A stretch of 64,000 nt of DNA. Origin: Desulfovermiculus sp964619345 (GTDB lineage: Bacteria > Desulfobacterota > Desulfovibrionia > Desulfovibrionales > Desulfothermaceae). The stretch is from the NCBI GenBank assembly GCA_964619345.1, contig CAZUER010000001.1:37236-101235 (forward strand), given 5' to 3'. The translations under genes were made by a program, and so were the position numbers. Of this stretch, positions 17,280-25,898 are shown piece by piece; the first letter of the stretch is position 1; each line of letters starts with the position of its first letter. The notes below the pieces were generated by a model that ran no database searches, was not told where the DNA came from, and saw nothing but the letters and a program-made list of their open reading frames with translations.

Positions 17280-18470
17280 GTGATGAGTGTTTTGAGCAGG
17301 CGGATGAGCGAGTATATAGAGAAGAGTTCCTGGATCAGGCGCATGTTTGAGGCCGGCACGGAACTGAAAAAAATACACGGGCCGGACCGGGTGTATGATT
17401 TCAGCCTGGGCAATCCGGACTTGCCCCCTCCGGACAGCGTGGCCCAGGGACTGCACCGATTGGCGGAAGAGACGGACAGACCATACGCCTTCGGATATAT
17501 GCCCAATGCCGGATACCCCCAAGTCCGTCAGAAGGTGGCCGAGTGGGCGGGGCCCAGCCAGGAAGCAGAGCTCAGTGCCGACGATGTCTTGCTCACCTGT
17601 GGGGCGGCCGGGGGATTGAATTGTATTTTCAAGGCCCTTCTAGAACCCGGCGAGGAGGTCGTTTGTCCGGCTCCCTTTTTTGTGGAGTATTTTTTCTACG
17701 CCCAAAATCATGGCGGAGAGCTGAAGCCGGTGGCAGTCAAAAAGAGAGATTTTCACTTGGATATCCCGGCCATGGCCCAGGCGATCACTGATAAAACCAG
17801 GATTGTGCTTTTAAATTCGCCGCACAACCCGACCGGGCAGATCTACGACCGCCAGGAGCTGCGGGAACTTGTGGAGATTTTACAAGAAGCTAATGCTCGC
17901 AGGCAAAGACCCATCTATTTGGTTTCGGACGAGCCGTATAGGTTCTTGACCTATGAGGGGGCCGAGGTCCCACCCATCTTTCCCTTGTATGAGCAAAGCA
18001 TTGTGGCCAACTCCTTTTCCAAAAGTCTGTCCCTGGCCGGTGAACGTATCGGTTATCTCCTGCTCAATCCGGCCATGCCGGAAAAAGCAGATCTCATGGA
18101 CGGCCTTATCCTGGCCAATCGCATTTTGGGGTTTGTCAACGCCCCGGCCGTGGGGCAGCGGCTTTTGGAAAAAACCCTTCATACTCAGGTGGACGTGGAT
18201 ATTTTCATGAGGCGCAGGGAGATGATGCGCGAGGTTCTGGATCGAGCCGGATATTCCTATGTTGCCCCCCGGGGAGGATTCTACTTTTTCCCTGCCGCTC
18301 CGGGCGGAGATGATGTGGCCTTTGTACGTTCCTTGCAAGAGGAACGCATATTGGCTGTTCCCGGAAGTGGTTTCGGATGCCCCGGGCATTTCCGGCTCTC
18401 ATTTTGCGTCCCGGAAGAGGTCATCCGCAACTCGGGACCAGGGTTTGCCCGGGCCAGGGAAAAGTGTTAA
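17280..18470 (+). CDS. Pyridoxal-phosphate aminotransferase, class I/II
   Basis: A 396-residue fold-type I aminotransferase. It has YDFSLGNPDLPPP near the N-terminus, HNPTGQIYD with the conserved Asn, DEPYRFL, and NSFSKSLSLAGERIGYL, which carries the cofactor lysine. The sequence resembles aminotransferases annotated as aspartate or histidinol-phosphate type, but substrate is not determinable. ATG codons at 17280 and 17283 are both possible behind GGAGG. It is transcribed alone before an intergenic region with inverted repeats. Confidence 0.88.
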   Translation: MMSVLSRRMSEYIEKSSWIRRMFEAGTELKKIHGPDRVYDFSLGNPDLPPPDSVAQGLHRLAEETDRPYAFGYMPNAGYPQVRQKVAEWAGPSQEAELSADDVLLTCGAAGGLNCIFKALLEPGEEVVCPAPFFVEYFFYAQNHGGELKPVAVKKRDFHLDIPAMAQAITDKTRIVLLNSPHNPTGQIYDRQELRELVEILQEANARRQRPIYLVSDEPYRFLTYEGAEVPPIFPLYEQSIVANSFSKSLSLAGERIGYLLLNPAMPEKADLMDGLILANRILGFVNAPAVGQRLLEKTLHTQVDVDIFMRRREMMREVLDRAGYSYVAPRGGFYFFPAAPGGDDVAFVRSLQEERILAVPGSGFGCPGHFRLSFCVPEEVIRNSGPGFARAREKC

Positions 18471-18756
18471 GTGCTCAGTGTTAAGTGTTCAGGTAAAACC
18501 GACAAATCAAATTCGATGTCCTTGTTCAGATATCAAGCAAGCAACTGACTGAATATTATGTAATCTCAGCTGGTTATGCTGAACACTGAACACTGACCAC
18601 AGCATGCTGTTGTCCAGATACAGTTTGAGTCACCTGATATCATTGACAATAAAGAGTATAACAATAAAGCTCTGCAGGTCCGGGATCAGCGAGTTGACCC
18701 GAATGACAAAAGCAGATAAATAGACTCTTTTATTTTTTGGCCACAGGACAAGGTGT
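18471..18756. other. Intergenic region upstream of ffh with heptamer inverted repeats
   Basis: This 286-base gap holds a pair of inverted heptamer-type repeats (listed separately) and an A/T-rich stretch with TTGACA at 18642. No -10 hexamer sits at a good distance from that TTGACA, so the ffh promoter is not assigned. No coding frame is supported. Confidence 0.5.
18475..18596. repeat. Inverted heptamer-type repeat pair (CTGAACA family)
   Basis: The 18-base segments TCAGTGTTAAGTGTTCAG (18475-18492) and CTGAACACTGAACACTGA (18579-18596) are complements with one mismatch, 86 bases apart. Each is made of 7-base units of the form CTGAACA. Similar units recur near 31.35 and 42.87 kb. Confidence 0.6.
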
Positions 18757-20205
18757 ATGTTCGAGAGTTTGTCGGACCGTTTGGACCAGGTCTTTAAAAA
18801 GATCAAAGGTCATGGCCACCTGGATGAAAAGACCATTCAGGATGGGTTGCGGGAAGTGCGGCTGGCCCTTTTGGAGGCCGACGTCAACTACAAGGTGGTC
18901 AAGGATTTCGTTGACCGGATCAGGGAGAGGTCCTTGGGCCGGGAAGTCCTTTCCAGTCTGACCCCGGGCCAGCAAGTGATCAAGATCGTGCACGAGGAGC
19001 TCATAGAGCTTTTGGGTGGTCAGTCGGCCGGTCTGAATTTGAAAGGTCCGGACGGACCGTCTGTGTTCATGCTCGTCGGCCTGCAGGGCTCGGGAAAGAC
19101 GACCACAGCTGCCAAGCTGGCCTTGCACCTCCACAATCAAGGACATTCTCCTTTTTTGGTTCCAGCTGACGTATACCGTCCAGCGGCCATTGATCAGCTG
19201 CATACTCTGGCCGCAGAAATTGAGGTTCCAGCCTTTGCCTCCCGCTCGGATATGAACCCGGTGGATATCTGCCAGAGGGCTATAGACCAGGCCCGTTCCC
19301 AGAGCTGCGATGTAGTCCTCATGGATACGGCCGGTAGGCTGCATATTGATGAGCATCTGATGCAGGAACTCTCCCGGATCAAAGAGCAGACCAGGCCCCA
19401 GGAAATCTTGTTCGTAGCCGACTCTATGACCGGGCAAGATGCGGTGACTGTGGCCGAGCGGTTCAACGATCTTTTAGATATCAGTGGTGTAGTCCTGACC
19501 AAGCTGGAAGGAGACGCCCGGGGGGGAGCGGCTCTGTCCATCCGGTCCATTACCCATAAGCCCATCAAGTTTGTGGGCATGGGTGAAAAACTCAAGGACC
19601 TGGAGGTTTTCCACCCGGACCGGGTGGCTTCCAGGATCCTGGGTATGGGGGATATGCTGACCCTGATCGAGAAGGCTCAGCAGGAGTTCGATGATCAGGA
19701 GTCCGCGGCCCTGGAAGCCAAGTTTCAAAAGGCGGAGTTTGATCTGGAGGACTTTCGCAGTCAGATGCGCAAGGTCCGCAAGCTTGGTTCCATGGAAAGC
19801 CTGCTGAAAATGATACCGGGTATGGGCAAAATCAGGGATCAGCTCAAGGATGCCCGCCTTCCGGAAAACGAATTGGGTCGGGTGGAGGCCATCATCAACT
19901 CCATGACCCCTCAGGAACGACATAAGCCGCGGATCATCAATACCAGCCGCAAGGAACGTATCGCACAAGGCAGCGGAACCACCTTGGCCGACGTGAATCA
20001 ACTGCTCAAAAACTTCGGCCAGATGCAAAAGATGCTCAAAAAGGCCAGCTCTCAAGGCGGGGGCATGCAAGGACTCAACGGTTTGGATCCCTCCGCGGCC
20101 ATGGGTATGCCCGGACAAGCCCCGGCCAGGAACAAGCCGAAAAAGAAAATTGATCGGAAAAAACAAAAGCTGAAGGCCAAACAGAAAAAGAAAAAGAAGA
20201 AGTAG
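18757..20205 (+). CDS. ffh: Signal recognition particle protein Ffh (SRP54)
   Basis: Ffh binds signal sequences and 4.5S RNA and delivers ribosomes to FtsY at the membrane. The 482-residue protein has the N domain, the G domain with GLQGSGKTTTAAKLA near residue 108, DTAGRLHID, TKLEGDARGGAALS, and the Met-rich M domain with KMIPGMGKI near residue 350. The C-terminus is a very Lys-rich tail (about 25 residues), longer than in many homologues. It opens the conserved block leading to rplS. Confidence 0.97.
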   Translation: MFESLSDRLDQVFKKIKGHGHLDEKTIQDGLREVRLALLEADVNYKVVKDFVDRIRERSLGREVLSSLTPGQQVIKIVHEELIELLGGQSAGLNLKGPDGPSVFMLVGLQGSGKTTTAAKLALHLHNQGHSPFLVPADVYRPAAIDQLHTLAAEIEVPAFASRSDMNPVDICQRAIDQARSQSCDVVLMDTAGRLHIDEHLMQELSRIKEQTRPQEILFVADSMTGQDAVTVAERFNDLLDISGVVLTKLEGDARGGAALSIRSITHKPIKFVGMGEKLKDLEVFHPDRVASRILGMGDMLTLIEKAQQEFDDQESAALEAKFQKAEFDLEDFRSQMRKVRKLGSMESLLKMIPGMGKIRDQLKDARLPENELGRVEAIINSMTPQERHKPRIINTSRKERIAQGSGTTLADVNQLLKNFGQMQKMLKKASSQGGGMQGLNGLDPSAAMGMPGQAPARNKPKKKIDRKKQKLKAKQKKKKKK

Positions 20206-20273
20206 TTGATTCTTTTTCTGGTATGTTTATATTTGATCAAGAACATGAATTATCAACGGGGGTAAACACACTC

Positions 20274-20528
20274 ATGGCTTTACGACTGCGTCTGACACGT
20301 TTGGGTTCCAAAAAAAGACCTTTTTACCGGGTGGTGGCAATGAACAGCGAAACCCGCAGAGACGGAAGGGCTTTGGATTACTTGGGATATTACAATCCCA
20401 TGGTGGAACCCAATGAAATCAAACTCGACCACGACAAGGTACGCAAGTGGATGGAACAAGGGGCAAGGCCCACCCAAACGGTGAAATCTTTGCTGGACAA
20501 AACCGGGTTTCACTATCAGGCCGCATAA
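20274..20528 (+). CDS. rpsP: 30S ribosomal protein S16
   Basis: Small-subunit ribosomal protein of 84 residues beginning MALRLRLTRLGSKKRPFYR, the standard S16 N-terminus, and containing GRALDYLGYYNP. The ATG at 20274 is chosen because homologues start there and GGGGGT precedes it; an in-frame ATG at 20223 would add 17 residues unlike the family. It lies 68 bases after ffh. Confidence 0.97.
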   Translation: MALRLRLTRLGSKKRPFYRVVAMNSETRRDGRALDYLGYYNPMVEPNEIKLDHDKVRKWMEQGARPTQTVKSLLDKTGFHYQAA

Positions 20529-20741
20529 TGCCCCGGGTGCAAGGCAACCTGGCAGTCTGGAGACAACGGAGGCCAGAGGTCAGCTCTGCGGCTGGCCGCA
20601 GTCGCTCAGTTTTTATACGCGTTTTGCCCGCAAATATTGTATGCTGCCACCAGATTGGATGGATATGACTTTAAGCACCTGCTTCTTTCTGAGACACTCG
20701 CTTGTTCCAGGTTCAATCTGAAGCCCTCCTGGAGGTGCCTT

Positions 20742-20975
20742 ATGTTCAGAGAACTCATTGAGTATATCGCCAAAGCTTTGGTGGACAACCCGGATGCTGT
20801 AGATGTTGCGGAGATCGAAGGCGAGCAGACCTCGGTGATCGAGCTGCGTGTGGCCAAAGAGGATCTGGGCAAGGTCATCGGCAGACAGGGGCGAACGGCG
20901 AGGGCTATGCGGACCATCCTGGGGGCGGTGTCCACGAAGGCCCAAAAACGGGTTGTCCTGGAAATTTTGGAATAA
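20742..20975 (+). CDS. khpA: KH-domain RNA-binding protein KhpA
   Basis: A 77-residue single KH-domain protein of the YlqC/KhpA family, which binds RNA, often as a partner of KhpB (Jag). The KH signature GKVIGRQGRTARAMRTIL (GxxG loop GRQG) lies near residue 45. The start at 20742 has TGGAGG nine bases upstream. Position between rpsP and rimM is the usual one. The 213 bases before it hold no recognised gene. Confidence 0.94.
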   Translation: MFRELIEYIAKALVDNPDAVDVAEIEGEQTSVIELRVAKEDLGKVIGRQGRTARAMRTILGAVSTKAQKRVVLEILE

Positions 20976-21003
20976 AGCTGCTTTGTAAGCAGTATTTGAC
21001 AGC

Positions 21004-21546
21004 ATGGGCAAAAAGGGCTTTGTGCCTGTGGGCAGAGTCATCAAGACCCACGGACTGAAAGGGGAGCTTTGCATTTCCAGCTATGCAGACTCCCCTTTCC
21101 TCTTTGAAGAGATCGATCGGGTCTACCTCAAGGTCGAAGGAAGACGCCCCCAAAAACACGGCCTGGTCCAGCTCAGATATCATACCAAAGGCCTTCTTGT
21201 GACCTTGGAACCCATATCCGGCCGGGATACGGCCAGACAGTGGCTGGGGGCCGAGGTATGGGTTCGACGCCGGGATGTGCCAAGGTCCAGGACAGAAGAG
21301 CTGCGACAGCTGGAACTGCTGGGAGCCTCCGTGTATCTGCAAAACGGCCGGCTCCTGGGCAATATTGATTCTGTGGACAAACGCACCGGCCAGGAGGTGT
21401 GGACCATCCAAACTCCTGAGGGCCGGGAGGTCCTTTTGCCTGCTGTCTCCCCATTCATCCGGGAGATGGATGTACAGGATCACAAGGTGGTCATTGATCC
21501 CCCTCCAGGTCTGCTGGAGCTCTACGGCGTGGTGGACGAGGAATAA
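21004..21546 (+). CDS. rimM: Ribosome maturation factor RimM
   Basis: RimM binds S19 and helps 30S head maturation. The 180-residue protein starts with the family motif VGRVIKTHGLKGEL near residue 9 and ends with a PRC-barrel domain including the segment EVLLPAVSPFIREMDV. It lies 28 bases after khpA and 7 bases before the trmD start, in the conserved operon. Confidence 0.95.
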   Translation: MGKKGFVPVGRVIKTHGLKGELCISSYADSPFLFEEIDRVYLKVEGRRPQKHGLVQLRYHTKGLLVTLEPISGRDTARQWLGAEVWVRRRDVPRSRTEELRQLELLGASVYLQNGRLLGNIDSVDKRTGQEVWTIQTPEGREVLLPAVSPFIREMDVQDHKVVIDPPPGLLELYGVVDEE

Positions 21547-21553
21547 AAGTATT

Positions 21554-22831
21554 ATGCATTTGAACATCCTGACCATCTTTCCTCAGTTCTTTGATTCGCC
21601 TCTGGAATGCGGATTGATGGGCAAGGCCAGGGAACGGGGCATCTTCACCACCACCTTGATCAACCCCCGCGATTTTGCCCCGGATCGGCACCGAAGCGTC
21701 GACGATCGTCCGTATGGGGGCGGGCCGGGCATGGTCATGTCCTTACAGCCCTTGCTGCGGGCCATGGACAGTGTTACCGATCCGGGCCGGGTGGTGCTTT
21801 TGAGCCCCCAGGGACGACCTTTTGATCAGGAGCTGGCCAGGGAATTGGCCGGTGAAGAAACCCTGACCCTGGTCTGCGGTCGATACGAGGGCATAGATGC
21901 CCGTTTTGTCCGGCTCACCGGAGCAGAGCCGGTATCTATAGGGGATTTTGTACTCAACGGAGGGGAGAGTGCCGCCCTGTGTCTACTGGAGGCTGTGACC
22001 AGGTTGCAGAGCCATTATATGGGTTGCCCGGAATCGACTCACGAAGAGAGCTTTGCCTCCGGGCTCCTGGAATACCCTCATTTTACGCGGCCTCAGGAGT
22101 ATAAAGACCTGCACGTCCCCTCTGAGCTCCTCTCCGGAGATCATGCCCGGATTGCCGAGTGGAGGAGGGAACAAGCCCTGCTCGCTACCGAGAGATATCG
22201 CCCGGACCTCCTGGAAGGGGCCCGATTAAGCTTGAGGGATATGGATTTTTTGCGAGGCCAAACCAGAACCAGGCTGGGCCGGAACTTGTATGTGGCCTTG
22301 GTTCATTGGCCGGTCATGAACAAGCAGAGACAGATTACCTCTGTCTCTTTGACAAACCTTGATATCCACGATATAGCCCGAGTTTGTCGTTCTTACGGGC
22401 TGGGGGGATATTTCCTGACCACACCTTTGCAGGACCAGCAGGCTTTGGCAGCCCGTCTTCTGGAACATTGGCGGACAGGACAAGGTCGAAAAGCAAATCC
22501 GGACCGCACATCTGCTGTGCAGGGAGTCAAGATTGCCGCTGATGTGGACCAGGTTGTGGAGCACATTGAGGAACAGACCGGGATGGCGCCGCGGATTGTG
22601 GCCACAAGCGCCAGGGCTGAAGGTGAAATGCCCTGTCTAAGTGTGCGCGAGCATTTGGAGAACCAGCCGGTATTGCTTCTTTTGGGGACCGGTTCGGGGC
22701 TGGCCCCGCAGATCCTGTCCAGGGCTGAGGACATATTGCGGCCCATCAGGTGTTTTGATACCTATAACCATCTCTCAGTGCGCAGTGCAGCGGCCATTAT
22801 CATTGATCGTATTTTGGGTGATATCTGGTAG
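21554..22831 (+). CDS. trmD: tRNA (guanine-37-N1) methyltransferase TrmD fused to a second RNA methyltransferase-like domain
   Basis: The first about 240 residues are TrmD, which methylates G37 of tRNAs: LTIFPQFFDSPLECGL at the start, DDRPYGGGPGMVM, and the knotted cofactor site with GDFVLNGGE. Residues about 255-425 form a second domain (YVALVHWPVMNKQ, LTNLDIHDIARVCRSYGLGGYF, LLLGTGSGLAP) resembling the Methyltrn_RNA_4 (SPOUT-like) family known as a separate protein in Thermotoga. I recall the same 425-residue architecture in Desulfovibrio. The true start is the ATG at 21554, not an upstream ATG lying inside rimM. The second domain's target is unknown. Confidence 0.93.
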   Translation: MHLNILTIFPQFFDSPLECGLMGKARERGIFTTTLINPRDFAPDRHRSVDDRPYGGGPGMVMSLQPLLRAMDSVTDPGRVVLLSPQGRPFDQELARELAGEETLTLVCGRYEGIDARFVRLTGAEPVSIGDFVLNGGESAALCLLEAVTRLQSHYMGCPESTHEESFASGLLEYPHFTRPQEYKDLHVPSELLSGDHARIAEWRREQALLATERYRPDLLEGARLSLRDMDFLRGQTRTRLGRNLYVALVHWPVMNKQRQITSVSLTNLDIHDIARVCRSYGLGGYFLTTPLQDQQALAARLLEHWRTGQGRKANPDRTSAVQGVKIAADVDQVVEHIEEQTGMAPRIVATSARAEGEMPCLSVREHLENQPVLLLLGTGSGLAPQILSRAEDILRPIRCFDTYNHLSVRSAAAIIIDRILGDIW

Positions 22832-22936
22832 ATACAGATTGGCAAAGAAAAGGGACCGGCATCTCTTTGCCGAATAGAATATCGGCTTTGAGCACGTGAA
22901 GGGCAATGGGGACAAAGATTAGTTAAGGAGCGAGCC

Positions 22937-23287
22937 ATGGATGTAGTACGCAAAATAGAGCAGGAACATATGCGCATCGACGTACCTCAATTTCGGGCCG
23001 GGGACACTGTCAATGTGCATATTCGGATAATTGAAGGGGAAAAGGAACGGATTCAGGTCTTTAAAGGGACAGTTATCAGGGTGCGCAAGGGAACGACCAA
23101 CGCCACTTTCACCGTGCGCAAGGTCTCGGGAGGCATTGGGGTTGAGCGTATTTTTCCTTTGCATTCTCCGTCCATTGAAAAGGTGGAAGTAGTCAGCCGG
23201 GGGAAGGTGCGCCAGGGGCGGATCTATTATCTGCGCAACCTCAAGGGCAAGGCGGCTCGGATCAAACCCCGGGACACCCGCGGATAA
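22937..23287 (+). CDS. rplS: 50S ribosomal protein L19
   Basis: Large-subunit protein at the 30S-50S interface, 116 residues. Family hallmarks include the segment FRAGDTVNVHIRIIEGEKER and the GIGVERIFPLHSPSIEKVEV block; the C-terminus RGKVRQGRIYYLRNLKGKAA is standard. A ribosome site AAGGAG precedes the ATG. It follows trmD by about 105 bases. Confidence 0.98.
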   Translation: MDVVRKIEQEHMRIDVPQFRAGDTVNVHIRIIEGEKERIQVFKGTVIRVRKGTTNATFTVRKVSGGIGVERIFPLHSPSIEKVEVVSRGKVRQGRIYYLRNLKGKAARIKPRDTRG

Positions 23288-23323
23288 AGAACCCGTTCTC
23301 TATAGATGCACTGAACATAAAAA

Positions 23324-23926
23324 ATGGGCCACAAGGGGATGGTAGCCGGAGTGGACGAGGCCGGGCGTGGGTGTTTGGCCGGTCCGGTGGTAGCAGCAGC
23401 CGTTATCCTGCCTGCAAATGAGGTTCGTGGCCTACAGGTTCAAGACTCCAAGAAGCTCTCCTCCTCTGTCCGTCATCGGCTGGAGGGAGAAATCAAGGCG
23501 GTGGCCCTGGCCTGGTCCCTGGGTGTGGCTTGGCCCCCGGAGATAGACCGTGTCAATATTCTCCAGGCCACCTTGCAGGCCATGACCCGGGCGGTCAACA
23601 AGTTGAGAGTTCAGCCGGACTTGGTCCTTGTGGACGGCAATCAGCTTCCTGCAATGGTTGTTTCCTGTCGCTGCATACCCGGGGGTGACGGCAAGGTGCC
23701 GCAGATCTCGGCAGCCTCCATCCTGGCCAAGGTATTTCGGGACCGGCTTATGGAACGCCTCGATCAACGTTATCCGGGGTACGGCTTTAACGTCCATAAA
23801 GGATACGGAACCAAATTCCATGTGCACAAGCTACAGGTCCTCGGACCTTGCCGCATGCACAGAAGGTCCTTCGCACCTGTGCGCCGGCTTTTAGAGGACA
23901 GGCAGCAATGGTTGCCCGGCATTTAA
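23324..23926 (+). CDS. rnhB: Ribonuclease HII
   Basis: RNase HII removes RNA from RNA-DNA hybrids and misincorporated ribonucleotides. The 200-residue protein has the active-site start VAGVDEAGRGCLAGPVVAAAV (Asp and Glu near residues 11-12), LVLVDGNQLP, and the segment ISAASILAKVFRD with the other acidic neighbours. It overlaps the next gene by 19 bases, implying coupled translation. Confidence 0.96.
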   Translation: MGHKGMVAGVDEAGRGCLAGPVVAAAVILPANEVRGLQVQDSKKLSSSVRHRLEGEIKAVALAWSLGVAWPPEIDRVNILQATLQAMTRAVNKLRVQPDLVLVDGNQLPAMVVSCRCIPGGDGKVPQISAASILAKVFRDRLMERLDQRYPGYGFNVHKGYGTKFHVHKLQVLGPCRMHRRSFAPVRRLLEDRQQWLPGI

Positions 23927-24312
23927 GATATGGGCGATTTGGAGAAGAGATGGCCCGGGCCTTTTTGGTCAGTCAGGGCTATGAGGTTGTGGGCCTCAAT
24001 TGGAGGTGTCGGTATGGAGAGCTGGATCTGGTGTGCCGAACCCAACAAACCGTAGTCTTTGTGGAGGTGAAAACCAGGAATACGGCTACCTTGGAGACTC
24101 CGGCCGAGGCATTGACCCCACGCAAGCAGTCCAAACTGATCAAGTCGGCAAGTCTGTTTTTAAGCCAACATAAGCTGTGGCACGTTCAATCCCGCTTTGA
24201 CCTGGTTTCCGTCTATATACAAACCCACCACTGTCAGGTCGATCATGTGCCCGATGCCTTCTCCGCCTCCCATCCTGTGGGTCGTAGCCACTCCCATTGG
24301 CAACCTTGGTGA
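23908..24312 (+). CDS. YraN/UPF0102 family endonuclease-like protein
   Basis: A 134-residue protein of the UPF0102 family with a restriction-endonuclease-like core: GRFGEEMARAFL near residue 9, the acidic residues of RYGELDLVCR, and VFVEVKTR (E-x-K). Family function is unproven, though a nuclease role in recombination or competence is suspected. The ATG at 23908 is preferred; it overlaps the rnhB end. The C-terminus overlaps the start of rsmI. Confidence 0.9.
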   Translation: MVARHLRYGRFGEEMARAFLVSQGYEVVGLNWRCRYGELDLVCRTQQTVVFVEVKTRNTATLETPAEALTPRKQSKLIKSASLFLSQHKLWHVQSRFDLVSVYIQTHHCQVDHVPDAFSASHPVGRSHSHWQPW

Positions 24313-25120
24313 TCTCTCCGACAGGGCCAAAGAGGTTCTGTCCGCAGTTGATGTGCTTTTAGCTGAGGATACCCGTAAGACCGGCCGTTTCATGCAACAG
24401 GTGGGCCTGACCGGGCCGCGGTTGTTGAGCCTTTACGAACACAATGAAATGTCCCGCATAGGACAGGTCTTGTCTGTGCTGGCCCAAGGCCGGGATGTGG
24501 CCCTGGTCAGCAGTGCTGGGACTCCTTTGATGTCTGATCCGGGCTATCGGCTGGTCCAGGCCTGCTGGCAAGCCGGCTTTCGAGTTTCTCCGATTCCTGG
24601 TCCCAGTGCGCCGGTGGCCGCTCTGATGGCCAGTGGGTTGCCGCCGTACCCTTTCGTATTTTTGGGGTTTGTGTCCCGGAAATCCGGGGAAAAGCAACGG
24701 CTTTTTGCGGAGTTTGCCTCTACCCGGGCAACCTTGGTCTTTTTCGAGCGGGTAAGCAGGCTGGCCAGTACCCTGCAGACCGCATATTCCGTTTTGGGCG
24801 GCCGGCAGGTGTGCCTGGCCAGGGAGTTGACCAAGAAGCACGAAGAATTCATCTTTTTGACTTTGGGGTCCGGGCAGGAGGACCTATTGCACCTCAAGGG
24901 GGAAGTGACTGTGATCGTCGCTCCGGAAGACAGGGTCGTTCACATCACAGAGGAAGAAGAGGTGGTCCGGATCATGGGCAGCCTTTGCCAGCCAGGAGAC
25001 GGGGCCAAGGTGGTCGTGGAGCGGACAGCTCCCCTGACTCGTGGATGGGGAAAAAAAGCCTTGTACGATCTGTTTCTCAGCCAGATCCAGGGGCAAAGGA
25101 ATCGATCGGAGGAGTCGTGA
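24245..25120 (+). CDS. rsmI: 16S rRNA (cytidine-1402-2'-O) methyltransferase RsmI
   Basis: RsmI methylates the ribose of C1402 in 16S rRNA. The 291-residue tetrapyrrole-methylase-fold protein has WVVATPIGNLGDLSDRA, LLAEDTRKTGRFM and VSSAGTPLMSDPGYRLV, which bind the methyl donor. ATG codons at 24245 and 24254 are both possible starts; the first is used. It overlaps the yraN-like gene by 68 bases, and its stop overlaps the GTG of the following PTS gene. Confidence 0.95.
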   Translation: MCPMPSPPPILWVVATPIGNLGDLSDRAKEVLSAVDVLLAEDTRKTGRFMQQVGLTGPRLLSLYEHNEMSRIGQVLSVLAQGRDVALVSSAGTPLMSDPGYRLVQACWQAGFRVSPIPGPSAPVAALMASGLPPYPFVFLGFVSRKSGEKQRLFAEFASTRATLVFFERVSRLASTLQTAYSVLGGRQVCLARELTKKHEEFIFLTLGSGQEDLLHLKGEVTVIVAPEDRVVHITEEEEVVRIMGSLCQPGDGAKVVVERTAPLTRGWGKKALYDLFLSQIQGQRNRSEES

Positions 25121-25860
25121 AGCTCACCTACCGGGATTTGCTCAAGTGTTTTTGGCGTACGTACCTGGTGGGGGCCAACTTCAATACCCGAGGGCTGCAA
25201 AATATAGGCCTGGCCTATGCCATGGACCCGGGATTGAAGGCTATACACCGTTCAGACGCCTCTCTTCAGGCCGCACGGGGCCGGTATGTTCGGTTGTATA
25301 ACACTCATCCCTACTTTACGCCTTTGTTGGTGGGGGCCTTCTTGTTCCTGGAAAAAAATATCGCCCAGGGAATGATTCCATCCACGGCTCAAGAATCCTT
25401 TCAAAGCACGGCCTCTTACACCCTGTCTGCACTGGGTGATTCTTTTTTTGGGGGGTCGCTCGTGGTTTTTTGGACCTTGGCCATGACCATTCTTTTGCTC
25501 AGCGGCTCCTACTGGGTGGCTGGTTTTTGGTTCCTGGGGTGTTTTCTGGGGTTGCAACTCTTCAAAGCGGTGACCTTCTGGCTGGGATTCCGCAAAGGTC
25601 TGGCCTTTTTTCAGCGGTTGCGGCAGGTGAACCTCATGCATTGGGGGCATTGGATCAAATTGGTCAATGCTGGAGGGGTGCTTTTTCTCTGGTGGATGCT
25701 TTATCCTTTTCCCCGGGATCCGTTGTGGTTTGCAGGAGCCAGCACCCTGTTGGGGGGGGCAGCCTGGCTGGTTTATAGAGGTATGCTGCCCAGGGAAGTG
25801 GCAGTCGCCCTCTATCTTTTGGTGTGGGGAGTATGGGAAAGCCTGAAGGCCATGGGCTGA
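25117..25860 (+). CDS. PTS mannose/fructose/sorbose family IID-like membrane protein
   Basis: A 247-residue protein like component IID of mannose-type phosphotransferase transporters. The motifs ANFNTRGLQNIGLAYAM and LYNTHPYFTPLLVGAFLFLE match IID, and several hydrophobic segments follow from about residue 110. The start is GTG at 25117 behind CGGAGGAG, overlapping the rsmI stop. HPr and enzyme I follow, but no IIC, IIB or IIA is in the window, so a complete transporter is not encoded here. It may assemble with parts elsewhere or belong to a regulatory PTS. Confidence 0.87.
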   Translation: MKLTYRDLLKCFWRTYLVGANFNTRGLQNIGLAYAMDPGLKAIHRSDASLQAARGRYVRLYNTHPYFTPLLVGAFLFLEKNIAQGMIPSTAQESFQSTASYTLSALGDSFFGGSLVVFWTLAMTILLLSGSYWVAGFWFLGCFLGLQLFKAVTFWLGFRKGLAFFQRLRQVNLMHWGHWIKLVNAGGVLFLWWMLYPFPRDPLWFAGASTLLGGAAWLVYRGMLPREVAVALYLLVWGVWESLKAMG

Positions 25861-25863
25861 ATT

Positions 25864-25892
25864 TTGCTTAATCCGGGAAGGTGTGCTAGATT
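25864..25892 (+). promoter_or_regulatory. Possible promoter immediately before ptsH
   Basis: TTGCTT, a 17-base spacer, then TAGATT, ending seven bases before the ptsH ATG. If active, transcription would begin about at the ATG, giving a leaderless mRNA. Confidence 0.3.
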
Positions 25893-25898
25893 ATTCCA

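Noticed and set aside
18475..18596. CRISPR array
   Set aside because: The repeats are 7-base units with no regular 25-40 base spacing, and no cas genes occur in the window.
21275..21553. Start of trmD at 21275
   Set aside because: The extra 93 residues overlap rimM in another frame; TrmD homology begins at the ATG at 21554.
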